From the NCBI RefSeq assembly GCF_009758175.1, contig NZ_WRPM01000098.1, forward strand, positions 1 through 64,000: a stretch of 64,000 bases of DNA, read 5' to 3'. Source of the stretch: Nesterenkonia alkaliphila (GTDB lineage: Bacteria > Actinomycetota > Actinomycetes > Actinomycetales > Micrococcaceae). Within the stretch, counting starts at the first letter, position 1; each line of letters opens with the position of its first letter. Both the position numbers and the translations under genes were made by a program. The notes beneath the pieces are model-generated. The model made no database searches, was not told the origin of the DNA, and was given only the letters and a program-made list of their open reading frames with translations. Positions 54,666 through 63,897 of the stretch are shown here, piece by piece.

Positions 54666-57600
54666 TCAGAGGCCGGGAGCGGGGCGGCCCGCGCCTGAGG
54701 CAGGGGAGTACTGTTGAGCAGGCTGTGGTGGTGTGCGCTCAGCGCTGGGGCTTACCCCCATGGCCGGTTCGTGTCCTCGCACCGCCGCCACATCCAGGTC
54801 CTGTCCCGGACGGGCACTGTCTTGTTCGCCCTCGGGCGTGGTCTCGTCCTGGCCGCCGATGGCTGCCTCGACCTCAGCGAGATCGCGCTCGGCAGTGGCC
54901 AGTGCCTCGGTGTGCTTGAAGGGTTTGCCGATCCGGGCGGTGGCATCAGCCAGAGTCTGTTCGGCCCCGGCCAGCTCGGTCCGGGCCTTCTCCAGTGTGG
55001 TCTCGGTGCCAGCCAGTCGGTTCTCGAGGCGCTGGATAAGCCCCACACCGCCTTCCAGCACAGCGGAGGACTCGACGGTGAAGCTGCTACGGGGCAGGCC
55101 GTGCAGTCCCAGGGTGACGGCGGGTCGTCCTCCCATTTGTGGGTGCGTTTCCACGGTGATGTCGAAGCCGCTGATGGAGCCAAGGGTGCCGTATTCGCGG
55201 CTTCGGTGAGTGGGCGCATACTGGATACCGGCCCGCTGGGCCCAGGTAGCGACGGCCTGTCCGGCATCGGCGCGTGAGTCGACGCTTCTCCCGTCGATGG
55301 TGATGGTGAAGTTCTCCCCGGAGGTATCGGTGATCCGAGGCAGCGCGGCTTCGAGTCCGGCAATGTCCTCCGTGTACCGGTCGATGTCTCGGGTGGTGCT
55401 CTCGCGGGTGTGGGTGAGCATCGACTCGTTCCGCGAGTGGGCTCGCTCCAGTCGTCGCAGGCGGGTGACCTCGTTCTGCAGGGTGGATTGCTCCAGCAGC
55501 AGGGGGTTGCCGGAGCTGATGGCTTTGGCTTCGGCGGCTGAGAGGGCGGCGGAGTCGATTTCTTCGACCTCGCGGGTATCCAGGGATCCGCGCATCAGTT
55601 GGCTGATGAACCGGGCTTTGCGCTCGACTCCTTGCCACATGTAGGAATCAAAGGACCGTTCGGTCACCAGCCGGACGATTCCGACCTCGGAGTTCTGGTT
55701 GCCCTGGCGCAGGATCCGGCCCTCGCGCTGAGCGATGTCCGAGGGTCGCCACGGACAATCCAAGTGATAGAGAGCCACCGCGCGTGCTTGCACGTTTGTG
55801 CCCACACCCATTTTCTCGGTCGAACCGATCAGGACCGAGATGTGCCCTGCACGGGCGGCGGCGAAGAGCCGTGCTTTGTCGGCATCGGTCTTGGCTTCGT
55901 GCATGAACCGGATGGACTCACCGGGGATGCCCCGCAGAATCAGCTGACTGGCCAGCTCGTCGTAGGCGTTCCATCGGGTCGGGTTGGGGGTGCCGATATC
56001 GGAGAAGACCAGCTGCAATCCCCCACGGACCGGGCTAGGCTCTCCGGTGATGGAGTCGAGGTACTCGTTGTCTTTGTTCTGTTCCCATACCCGGTGAATG
56101 GCATCAGCGGCGACATCGACTTTGCTCGGCCCCGAGGGGCCGTCCTCACCGACCAGGCGCACATCCAGGGCGGCTTTGCGGCCATCGGTGGTGATGGTGA
56201 GCATATTGTCCTCACTGGGGTCCACCGCCTTGGCTGCGACCCGCTCTGCCCGCTCACCGAGCTGGTCAACGAAGTCCTCCAGCTCGACGGTGGGCTGGAC
56301 GACCGTGGTTTCTGCTACCCGGGCACCATCCGAGCGGGCTACGATCTGTGGGACCGGTAGGTTGAGGTCTTCAGCAGTTTGCACATCGGCGAAGACCGAC
56401 CACATGCGCAGCATCTCGGGCACATTGGTGAACCGGGCGAACCGGGTCTTCATCCGGAATCCGGACCCTGTCGGCGACATCTCCATCTGCGTCAGGGTCT
56501 GGCCGAAGGTCGCCGCCCACGCATCAAAGGACTCCAGCCCCGCGTCCCGCAGCAAGTCTGGTCGCAGATACTTCTGCATCACGTAGGCCTCGGTGACCGA
56601 GTTCGAGATCGGGGTGGCGGTCATCCCGGTGACCACTCTCTCGCGGTCTTGAGAGCGGAGGTAGTCCAGCTTCATATCCAGATCCGAGGCCCGGGAAGAG
56701 CCCTCGATGGCGGCATCGCGGATATTGGAGTCGGTGGAGAGGTTCTTATACATGTGCATCTCATCGACGACCAGGTAGTCGATACCGGTGTCTTCGAAGC
56801 ACACGCCGGCGTCCCTGCCGGTATCCAGGCGGTCTTTGAGTTTGTTCTCCAGGTTCGCCAGCTTGCGCTGCAGGCGTTTGACGGTCATGAAGTCGTCTGT
56901 CTCCGCGGTGGAGACCACCTTCCGCAGCTCATCGACCTGGGCTTGGATGTAGGCCTGCTGTGTCTCTTCTTGGAGGGGGACTTTCGAAAACGCCGATTGG
57001 GTCATCACCAGGGCATCCCAGTCATTGGCTGCCGCGCGGGCGACGAACTGGCGGCGCTGATCAGCGGTGACGTCCTTGGAGGAGGCTGCCAGGATGCGTG
57101 CCTGCGGGTAGATTTGCAGCCATTCCCGGGAGAACTGCTCCAACATGTGGTTCGGGACCACCACCAGGGGCTTGGAGATCAGGCCCATCCGGCGCATCTC
57201 CATCACGCCCATGATCGACTCGGCGGTCTTGCCCGCCCCGACTTCGTGGAACAAGCCGGCTGCCGGTTCGCTGACCATCCGTGCCACCGCCGCCCGCTGA
57301 TGCGGCCTGGGGGTGAACGTCGCCGAGAGTCCGGGCAGGGTCAAAAAGTCCCCGGCGCTGGTGTAGTCGCGTAAGACCAGGTTGTTGAACGTGTGGTTGT
57401 AGGTATCGACCAGGGACTTCGACCGGGCAGGATCTTCCCACACCCACTCGGCGAATCGCTCCTGCAATGCGGTGGCCTTCTCCTGGGCGGCCGTGGTCTC
57501 AGTGGGGTTGAGGATCTGCTGAGGCCTGCCGTCGGGACCGTCGATCTTGTCATAGACCAGCAGGGTGCGCTGTTCCATCACCGCCTGGGCGATATCCGGT

Positions 57601-60521
57601 GCCGGTCGGCGTTCGGTGCCCCACTCACTGGTCGATAGCAGACCAGCACGACCGCCGCGGACCTCCCACATTCCCGAGGTGGGGTTCTCCACCCGCACAT
57701 CTGGGGTGCGCAGGGTCTCCTGAAGGAACTGCTGATGGATCTCTGGGCTGATCCAGACCGCACCTAAGCGCGCGCTGATCTCCTCGATGCCGAGATCCTC
57801 AGGCTGGACCCGGGTGAGTGCCTCGACATTGACCTGAAAGGAGGGGTCCTGTTCGGCTCGGTCTTTGGCTGCGGCGAGTTTTTCGCGGACGTTACCGGAG
57901 AGGTATTGCGGGGCATGCACCAGATCCCCGGTTGCCGGATCGGTGTAGGCCAGGTCCGCCAAGGAACTGCGGGCTTCGGCTTCATCGGTGCCCAGCAGAT
58001 CAGCGATGATGGGCAGGTCAATACCGCCGGTGCGGTCCAAGCTGACCGCGACCGCATCGGTCGGTGTCTCCACACCTTGGACCTCGGCTCGTGGGGCGAC
58101 GACTCGCTGGCTGAGCATCGCGGCCGGGCTGGCGGTCTGCTCGGCGTCGTCGAAGACCTCCAAGGCCAGGACCAGGGCGCCGAAAGGATCCCCACGCAAC
58201 AGGCGGATCGGGGTGGGCACGATCCGGGCGTAGGTGTCCTTCCCTGTTTCGTTTTGTCGGCCGGTGCGTCGGAGGCTGTAGCGGTTCAACGGCCCATAGG
58301 TGCCCAGATACTTCTGGTATTGCCGGCGCAGATCCTCACGGGTCTCGGTGATCTCCTCGGTGTCGTCGGCGGTGGCCGCTTCCAACTCGAGCAGCCCGGC
58401 GGCGGTATCGCGCAGCTTCAGCAGAGCCTGCATCTCGCGGGTCGCGTTCTTGGGCACTTTTAGCGGTTCCACGGAGGCTCCGACGACTGTGCCGAACTGC
58501 CCGGCCTCGGTGTTCACGATGGACCCATCCCACTGCTGTGGTGCCGACCCGGTGGTCGCCACGACGCGCTGCGGGGTAGGGTCAGTGCGCTCGGTCATCA
58601 CCTGACCTGCCCGGCGGGCTGTGAATGCGAGTCCCTCCAGCACCGTGTGCAGACGGTCAGGCAGATCATCGATCTCACCGGTGACAGTCAGGGTCTCGGC
58701 CCCGTACATCCCATGTCCGGTCTCCAGGTTGCCGAGCACATGGTCGGGGTGCTCATCGAAGTACCGGTTGATCTTCACCCGGGTCCCGTCCAGGGTGATC
58801 GGGGTGACCGTTTCCCACAGGTCATCGGCCGGCGGCTCGCCCTCAGCGCGGCGGCGGAAGATCAACAGATCGGTGATCGCCTCTGTGCCCGCGGTGCGTC
58901 GGTGTGCCCCGGTGGGCAGACGCACCGCTCCGACCAGGTCAGCCAGCAGGTTCATCTCCCGCCTGGCCCCGGGGTTTTGGGCATCGAGGGTGTAGTGGGA
59001 ACTCAGGGCTGCCACCAGCCCTCCGGGCCGGGTCAGGTGCAGGGATTTGAGCAGCACATGATTGTGGATGCTGTGCTTATTCGGGTTGTGCACCGGGTCA
59101 TAGAGGCTGATCTTGCCGAAGGGCACATTGCCGATTGTCATATCGAAGCTGGACTCCGGGACGCGGAAGTCGGCGAAGGAGGCGGCGTGGATCTGCGCGT
59201 GTGGGTAGAGGCCCTGGCTAATTGCGGCCGTGACCGGGTCCAGCTCCACCCCTGTCATCTGCGCCTGAGGCGGTGCCAGGCCCAGGAAGGTGCCGGACCC
59301 GCTGCCGGGTTCGAGTACCTGGCCACCGGTGAACCCCAGCGATCGGGTGGCCTGCCAGATCTCTGCGGCGATGCGAGGATCCGTGTAGTGAGCGTTCAAG
59401 GTGGTGCGTTCAGCGGCCTGGAACTCTTCCTCGCTGAGCAGGCCCTGTAGCTGGGTTTTTTCGGCCTCCCATTGGTCTTTGCGGGGATCGAAGACCTCCG
59501 GGATGGCACCCCAGGACGACCACCGGGCCAGCACCTGCTGTTCTTCGACGGTGGCTGGCCGCTGCTGGTCTTTGAGGCTGCGCACCAGGCCGATGGCGTC
59601 GATATTGGCCTGGAACCGGGCCCTCGCCCCGCTGGGCACCCCAGGATGGGCGGTGGGATCGAACCGTGGCGCATCCGGGGCGGCAGATCCCTCGGGATCG
59701 CTCTCAGGTGGTTCGTGGTCCTCGGAGGTGGTTAGCGGATTTCGCGCTGGAACCGCTGATTCGCTGCCTCGGTCAGCACCTGCTGGTGCTCCCGGGCGTA
59801 CTGGGCCGGGATCTCCGCGGCCAGCAGGCCCTCGAGGAACCAGAGCGGCACCGCCCAGTCCATCGCCTTCTGCTCCAGCTCCACGGTCGAATGCACCGGG
59901 TAGGGGGAGTCCTGGATCCCCTCGGCCCAGCGAATCAGATTCTCGTCGGCCGCCCGGGTCTCCTCCCACTCCTGGCGTGCCTCGGGAAGAGACAGGCTCG
60001 GGTCGCGAATCCACACCATCTGGTTCATCACGACCTCCTCGGCGATCCGGCGGGCCGTCATCTTCGAGGCCACCTGGTCTACGTAGCTGCCCCCATTGTC
60101 TCCCAAAGAGCCCGCCGTCTCCACCCTCAGGGAGGGGCTGGTCTCCAGCTGGGCGGTCAACTCGCTGATTTGAGTCGCGATTTCCGCGCCCATCTCGGTG
60201 AAGAACCTCTCCGAATCCTCGATCGCTTCCAGCTGCTGCGGGGCGTGCTGGGCCCAGTGGTTCTGCGCGGTCCTGCCGTAGTGATTCACCAGAGGTCTCT
60301 CCTTCCAGATCAGACCCACCTCGCTGCGGGATTGCCACGTCCGGGCCAGGTACGTCCGCTTCCGACGGGTCAGGTTCGGCGAGCCCTGCTTGCGTGGGCT
60401 CGGTTGCGGCCTCATTGGGGGTATTGCGTTCGGTTTCGGCTTCGGCGTCGGTCTCAGAGAGACCCCACAGGTCGAACTCCAGCTGGCCAGGTACGGCGGC
60501 CTGTCTGCGGCGGCGTGCCAT
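54666..60521 (-). CDS. N6-adenine methylase / SNF2-type helicase fusion (DarB-like)
   Basis: A giant protein, 1951 residues from ATG 60521 (MARRRRQAAVPGQLEFDLWG). Residues ~330-560 are an adenine-methylase-type Rossmann domain: GGQVLEPGSGSGTFLGLAPP binds SAM and TIGNVPFGKI near 464 stands where methylases have (N/D)PP(Y/F). Residues ~1060-1640 are a superfamily 2 helicase: GAGKT near 1095, VVDEMHMYKNL near 1252, GMTATPISNS near 1300 and REGRILRQGNQN near 1598. A coiled coil closes it (1640-1830). Such fusions on phages and conjugative elements are named N12-class methylases or DarB-like antirestriction proteins. Residues ~80-265 lie over another protein-like frame (59732-60289) and are Gly/Pro/Arg-rich with weak coding character, so the exact N-terminus is unsure. 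Confidence 0.85.
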   Translation of the reverse strand: MARRRRQAAVPGQLEFDLWGLSETDAEAETERNTPNEAATEPTQAGLAEPDPSEADVPGPDVAIPQRGGSDLEGETSGESLRQDRAEPLGPARPAAAGSDRGFGEVLHRDGRGNRDSNQRVDRPAGDQPLPEGGDGGLFGRQWGQLRRPGGLEDDGPPDRRGGRDEPDGVDSRPEPVSSRGTPGVGGDPGGRRESDSLGRGDPGLPLPGAFDRGAGAEGDGLGGAALVPRGPAGRGDPGPVRPGAPAGADRGSESAVPARNPLTTSEDHEPPESDPEGSAAPDAPRFDPTAHPGVPSGARARFQANIDAIGLVRSLKDQQRPATVEEQQVLARWSSWGAIPEVFDPRKDQWEAEKTQLQGLLSEEEFQAAERTTLNAHYTDPRIAAEIWQATRSLGFTGGQVLEPGSGSGTFLGLAPPQAQMTGVELDPVTAAISQGLYPHAQIHAASFADFRVPESSFDMTIGNVPFGKISLYDPVHNPNKHSIHNHVLLKSLHLTRPGGLVAALSSHYTLDAQNPGARREMNLLADLVGAVRLPTGAHRRTAGTEAITDLLIFRRRAEGEPPADDLWETVTPITLDGTRVKINRYFDEHPDHVLGNLETGHGMYGAETLTVTGEIDDLPDRLHTVLEGLAFTARRAGQVMTERTDPTPQRVVATTGSAPQQWDGSIVNTEAGQFGTVVGASVEPLKVPKNATREMQALLKLRDTAAGLLELEAATADDTEEITETREDLRRQYQKYLGTYGPLNRYSLRRTGRQNETGKDTYARIVPTPIRLLRGDPFGALVLALEVFDDAEQTASPAAMLSQRVVAPRAEVQGVETPTDAVAVSLDRTGGIDLPIIADLLGTDEAEARSSLADLAYTDPATGDLVHAPQYLSGNVREKLAAAKDRAEQDPSFQVNVEALTRVQPEDLGIEEISARLGAVWISPEIHQQFLQETLRTPDVRVENPTSGMWEVRGGRAGLLSTSEWGTERRPAPDIAQAVMEQRTLLVYDKIDGPDGRPQQILNPTETTAAQEKATALQERFAEWVWEDPARSKSLVDTYNHTFNNLVLRDYTSAGDFLTLPGLSATFTPRPHQRAAVARMVSEPAAGLFHEVGAGKTAESIMGVMEMRRMGLISKPLVVVPNHMLEQFSREWLQIYPQARILAASSKDVTADQRRQFVARAAANDWDALVMTQSAFSKVPLQEETQQAYIQAQVDELRKVVSTAETDDFMTVKRLQRKLANLENKLKDRLDTGRDAGVCFEDTGIDYLVVDEMHMYKNLSTDSNIRDAAIEGSSRASDLDMKLDYLRSQDRERVVTGMTATPISNSVTEAYVMQKYLRPDLLRDAGLESFDAWAATFGQTLTQMEMSPTGSGFRMKTRFARFTNVPEMLRMWSVFADVQTAEDLNLPVPQIVARSDGARVAETTVVQPTVELEDFVDQLGERAERVAAKAVDPSEDNMLTITTDGRKAALDVRLVGEDGPSGPSKVDVAADAIHRVWEQNKDNEYLDSITGEPSPVRGGLQLVFSDIGTPNPTRWNAYDELASQLILRGIPGESIRFMHEAKTDADKARLFAAARAGHISVLIGSTEKMGVGTNVQARAVALYHLDCPWRPSDIAQREGRILRQGNQNSEVGIVRLVTERSFDSYMWQGVERKARFISQLMRGSLDTREVEEIDSAALSAAEAKAISSGNPLLLEQSTLQNEVTRLRRLERAHSRNESMLTHTRESTTRDIDRYTEDIAGLEAALPRITDTSGENFTITIDGRSVDSRADAGQAVATWAQRAGIQYAPTHRSREYGTLGSISGFDITVETHPQMGGRPAVTLGLHGLPRSSFTVESSAVLEGGVGLIQRLENRLAGTETTLEKARTELAGAEQTLADATARIGKPFKHTEALATAERDLAEVEAAIGGQDETTPEGEQDSARPGQDLDVAAVRGHEPAMGVSPSAERTPPQPAQQYSPASGAGRPAPGL
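59732..60289 (-). CDS. overprinted TnpV-like protein inside the methylase-helicase frame
   Basis: A 185-residue reading frame, in a different frame on the same strand as the giant gene. GTG 60289 follows GAAGGAG at nine bases. The sequence is balanced and protein-like: NHYGRTAQNHWAQHAPQQLE, FFTEMGAEIATQISELTAQLE, SYVDQVASKMTARRIAEEV and WAVPLWFLEGLLAAE. The HYGRTAxxHW...FF..xGxxI..QI..L pattern recalls small proteins called TnpV on actinobacterial and Firmicute elements. Third codon positions are strongly G/C here, while the giant frame over the same bases gives low-complexity Gly/Pro/Arg. I think this frame is the real one for this stretch. Whether both are translated is open. Confidence 0.65.
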   Translation of the reverse strand: MNHYGRTAQNHWAQHAPQQLEAIEDSERFFTEMGAEIATQISELTAQLETSPSLRVETAGSLGDNGGSYVDQVASKMTARRIAEEVVMNQMVWIRDPSLSLPEARQEWEETRAADENLIRWAEGIQDSPYPVHSTVELEQKAMDWAVPLWFLEGLLAAEIPAQYAREHQQVLTEAANQRFQREIR

Positions 60522-60588
60522 CACCCCCACCCCCACATCTCACGAACGGGCGCGGGGGAGCAGGGGCGTGTAGGTACTGGGTGTGGGG

Positions 60589-62367
60589 TCATGGGCTCTC
60601 TCGCAGCAAGTCTTCGACACCCGAACGGGCCTCCTTCAGCTCGGCGGCGTCCCGGCGTGTCGTCCAGGCCTTCAGATCGGTGACGATCGGCGGTGCTGCC
60701 CGCAGCAAGGTAATCCCCGTGCCAAAGGGCAGGGTGCGGATCTTCTCCGGTGGGAACACTGCGACCCGGCGCACCGAGCGTTGGGAGGACCGTGACCCGT
60801 AGTCGCTGATAGTGATCGAGTCGGTTTCCTCGTCACGTTCTCCGATCAGCGCCGAGAGGTCCTGGAGGTCTCTGGAGTTCGAGCCGCCACCGAGGATGAT
60901 CTTGACGATGCTCGCGTCCCAGATGGCATTGGCCTGGTTCTCATTCCACTTATCCCTGGCCTGGGCCATCGACTGCAACACCGGCATGCTGGTGATCCCG
61001 CTACCGCCACCTTCAGCCATCAACGTCGGCAACGAGGGCAACGGCGCGAGGTTGCCGATCTCATCCAGAGCCAGCAACACCGGTGGGTCCAGACGAGCGC
61101 CGGGGGAGCGGGCCGCGATCCGGCGAGCGGTCTCGATGAGGTCCTCGACGAACGCAGCGACCAGGGCCGCGGAGGCTCCGGCACCGGCACCGGTGGCCAG
61201 CAGGTAGAGGGTCCCCGAGCCGGTGAGAAACTCCTCGGGGTCGAAGGACTCACCAGGGCCAGGGCTGACCGCATCCAACACCCTCGGGTCAGCCAGTGCG
61301 GACAGGGCCAGGCTCACACCCTGCCAGATCGAATCCCGGGTCCGCGGGTCCGAGTCGATCATCGCCGCCAGCGAGTCTGCCCACCCGCCAGCGGCCTGGG
61401 TGGAGTTGGTCAGAATCGCCACCGCATCAGCGGCCGCCGAGGGGTCCAGCGTCCACCGATAGAGCTCAGAAGGCGGACGCCCATCCAAGGCCGCGGCATG
61501 TAACAATGCTTGCAAGGCCGTGCGGGTCTTGCCCTCCCAGAACCCACCGGAATCCACCCCACCGGAGCCCAGGCCGGTGGAGGCGGCCAGCCCGGCCGCC
61601 CGGATCATCGCGGTCAAGGGGTCTTCGCAGCCGCGGATCGGGGACCAGCGCAGCCCCGAGGGCAGCCCCTGGGCTAAGTGCTGGGGATCGAAGATCGCCA
61701 CCGGCCCGTGCTTTTCGCGGGCTCGCAGGGTCGCGGTGACGTTATCCGGGCGGGTGCTGGTGGTCACCACGGCACCGGGGGCATCGAGGATCGCCGGGAT
61801 CACCAGATGCAGGCCCTTACCCGAGCGCGGTGGGCCCACAATCAGGATCGAATCCTCCACTGAGGCCCAGACCTCATGGCCCCGCGAGTGACCCAGGCGG
61901 TAGCCCACCTCCTCGGCCGAGGGGGCCTCAAGGGAGGGCCGCAGGGTCTCGGCCCGAGACAGCAGAGCCTTACCCGAAGCGGTGGTAGCGACCTCGTGCT
62001 TGGTGGCAGCCCCGGGAGTGCGCCGGGGATCGGACTCGGTTGCCTCGCTGTGTCGGCGCAGACGCCGCCACACCCAGACCCCGGCCCAGGCCAAACCGGC
62101 CAGCAACAAGCCGGTGACCAGCCAATACAGGATCGGATTCAATCCGGCAGATTCCAACGCCTGTCCGGGGTCCGCGGGGTTGAACAGAACCCCGATGCCT
62201 GCCCCCAGCCCTGCCTGGGGCTGGGATGTTCCGGAGAAGAAGGCCGCGATCGAGCCGCTGGCCCGCAGGATCAGGGTGAACCCGAAGAGGCCGATGAGCC
62301 CGAGCATCGCCGCATTGGTCAGCTCATCACCGAACGATCCGGTCTGCCGATTGGCCGGGCTGCTCAT
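60589..62367 (-). CDS. type IV coupling protein (TraG/VirD4-like)
   Basis: The ATPase that links the DNA-protein complex to the conjugation channel. The 592-residue protein has N-terminal hydrophobic helices (AAMLGLIGLFGFTLILRASG and ILYWLVTGLLLAGLAWAG), Walker A GPPRSGKG near residue 180, Walker B VLLALDEIGNLAPLP near 434, and a TraG/VirD4 C-terminal part (LQSMAQARDKWNENQANAIW, IILGGGSNSRDLQDLSALIGE). The methylase-helicase gene begins about 70 bases after it. Its ATG overlaps the stop of the gene before it (ATGA), so that gene is coupled to it. No relaxase or VirB4 is seen before the window ends. Confidence 0.92.
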   Translation of the reverse strand: MSSPANRQTGSFGDELTNAAMLGLIGLFGFTLILRASGSIAAFFSGTSQPQAGLGAGIGVLFNPADPGQALESAGLNPILYWLVTGLLLAGLAWAGVWVWRRLRRHSEATESDPRRTPGAATKHEVATTASGKALLSRAETLRPSLEAPSAEEVGYRLGHSRGHEVWASVEDSILIVGPPRSGKGLHLVIPAILDAPGAVVTTSTRPDNVTATLRAREKHGPVAIFDPQHLAQGLPSGLRWSPIRGCEDPLTAMIRAAGLAASTGLGSGGVDSGGFWEGKTRTALQALLHAAALDGRPPSELYRWTLDPSAAADAVAILTNSTQAAGGWADSLAAMIDSDPRTRDSIWQGVSLALSALADPRVLDAVSPGPGESFDPEEFLTGSGTLYLLATGAGAGASAALVAAFVEDLIETARRIAARSPGARLDPPVLLALDEIGNLAPLPSLPTLMAEGGGSGITSMPVLQSMAQARDKWNENQANAIWDASIVKIILGGGSNSRDLQDLSALIGERDEETDSITISDYGSRSSQRSVRRVAVFPPEKIRTLPFGTGITLLRAAPPIVTDLKAWTTRRDAAELKEARSGVEDLLRESP

Positions 62368-62951
62368 ACAAGCCCCCGCAGCTCGACTCGACCGGAGGCT
62401 CGCCCGTAGAGAAGAACGATCTCTGCGACCTTGATGCGGCCTTTGGGCACAGTGATCTCGGCCGTGCCGTCCTCATCAGCGGCAGCTTCGCTGGCCACGA
62501 CCGCCACGGCCACGCTCTCTCCAGGGGCGAAACCCGCAGCCTGAATCGTGGGGGGCTTCTTTGAGGGTTTCGACTTCTCACCGGCAGGCTTCGAACGGTC
62601 TGTCGTCTCGAGGGAACGAGGAGGCGTGCGCCGGGGTGCTGCCTGGATGATGTCGGTGAAGGTGGTGCCATCGGTCTCAGAAATCTCCACCCGCACTGTG
62701 CGCGAACGGTCCTCGGTGACCGCATCCAGCAGGCCCCCCAGGTCTGCCCTGACCCATGACGTTTTGCCTTCTGGGGGCGGATACTCCTCCCCGTCCACGG
62801 TGACCCGTAGTCGCCCGCGGTCTTCGACGATGATCCGGGCATACGGCAGCGTCACCGGAGCCTCAACCGGGACGCCACCAGCGGTGGCATCGTTTGAGAG
62901 GGCGTTTTCGCTGGCGTGACTGTGCGCAGTGGAGTGTGTGGAGCGGCTCAT
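62364..62951 (-). CDS. hypothetical conjugative-element protein
   Basis: A 195-residue protein without a family I can name. The N-terminus is Ser/His-rich. LPYARIIVEDRGRLRVTVDG and TSWVRADLGGLLDAVTEDR form a compact beta-rich start, RTVRVEISETDGTTFTDI follows, then a Pro/Lys/Ser linker. The end AEIVLLYGRASGRVELRGL looks like a second small beta domain. The first gene of the leftward transfer run, it overlaps the coupling-protein start by four bases, which ties it to DNA transfer. GTG 62966 is another possible start. Confidence 0.65.
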   Translation of the reverse strand: MSRSTHSTAHSHASENALSNDATAGGVPVEAPVTLPYARIIVEDRGRLRVTVDGEEYPPPEGKTSWVRADLGGLLDAVTEDRSRTVRVEISETDGTTFTDIIQAAPRRTPPRSLETTDRSKPAGEKSKPSKKPPTIQAAGFAPGESVAVAVVASEAAADEDGTAEITVPKGRIKVAEIVLLYGRASGRVELRGLV

Positions 62952-63061
62952 GCCGGACAGGTGCACATCAGCACTACTCGCGGTTCACGTGAGCTCTCCG
63001 TTCGGCCTCGAACTGCGGTGCGAGGACGCGTCAGGGGTGCCCGTTAGGCTGCAAACATGAG

Positions 63062-63079
63062 CCTGATCAACCGATCAGG
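63062..63079. promoter_or_regulatory. palindromic operator candidate in the divergent element promoter region
   Basis: CCTGATC and GATCAGG flank AACC. It lies about 20 bases past TTAGGCT (63044-63050), a likely -10 box, in the 155-base region between divergent genes. A repressor site here could govern both the transfer run and the gene to the right. Confidence 0.45.
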
Positions 63080-63106
63080 GGAGGCTGGCTTCAATGGGGA
63101 GGGCCG

Positions 63107-63897
63107 ATGCTGACCGCACTACTTGACGGAACACAGGAATGGGAAGCTCGCCAGGTGGCACGGCTTCCCGATGATCGGGTCGATGCACTCCGTGCGCGAT
63201 GGATCTGCATCGGGTGTAAGAACAAGGCCTACTATGCGAGCCGAAGTCGTAATGGCAGGCCACCCTTGTTCGGTTCGCACTATCGTTCCGAGGATTGCCC
63301 GGAACAAACCAAGAGCGGCACAACCGAAGAGGCAGGATGGGAGACTGAGGTCGAGCTCATTGCTAATGACGCGTCCCGATTGATTCTGCGTTTGGATCGT
63401 CCCGAGGAGCAGAGAACCCAACGCCGGGTCCGCGCCGGAGCAAACGATGAGGTCGCTCGACGCCACACCGCCACCGGATCAGGGCAGTCACGTCAGGACC
63501 AGAGCCACAGGCTTGCACCTCTCTTGGACCGTCTGCGCCGTGATCCAGGTTTCCGTGAGGACACTCGCCCTTTCCGCCTCGGTGGTGGCACCTGGACCAC
63601 TGTTCGTGAGGTCTGCATTCACGCCGGTGAGTTCACCGAGGACGACCTGTACCAGCAGGTCATTGTCTGGGGGACGGCAACTGGCTCAACTCCGGGCCCA
63701 TGCGCCGCCAGATGCCCTCAATTCGACTCTCCGATAGGAATCTCAGCACTGTTCTGGACAAAGCCAAAGTCGAAGATGCCGAAGACCTTGCCCAATGGTC
63801 GTTCATCGTGGTCGGCGCCTTCGAACCCAACAGGCACGGCACCCCCTATGTGAAACCCCGGGCCTACGAAGTGGCGTTCCTGACGCCACGAGGATGA
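63107..63897 (+). pseudogene. conserved-looking element gene with a G-run frameshift
   Basis: The first frame (63107 to about 63670) reads WICIGCKNKAYYASRSRNGR, PPLFGSHYRSEDCPEQT (a zinc-type Cys/His cluster) and VELIANDASRLILRLDRPEEQ. It continues to GTWTTVREVCIHAGEF and DDLYQQVIVWG. Near the G5 run at 63669-63673 the sense moves one frame: with one more G it would read WGDGNWLNSGPMRRQMPS, then VLDKAKVEDAEDLAQWSFIV and the natural stop at 63897. So a single base lost from a G6 run broke it, or the base was lost in sequencing. No function is known to me. GGGGAGGG precedes the start. Confidence 0.65.
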
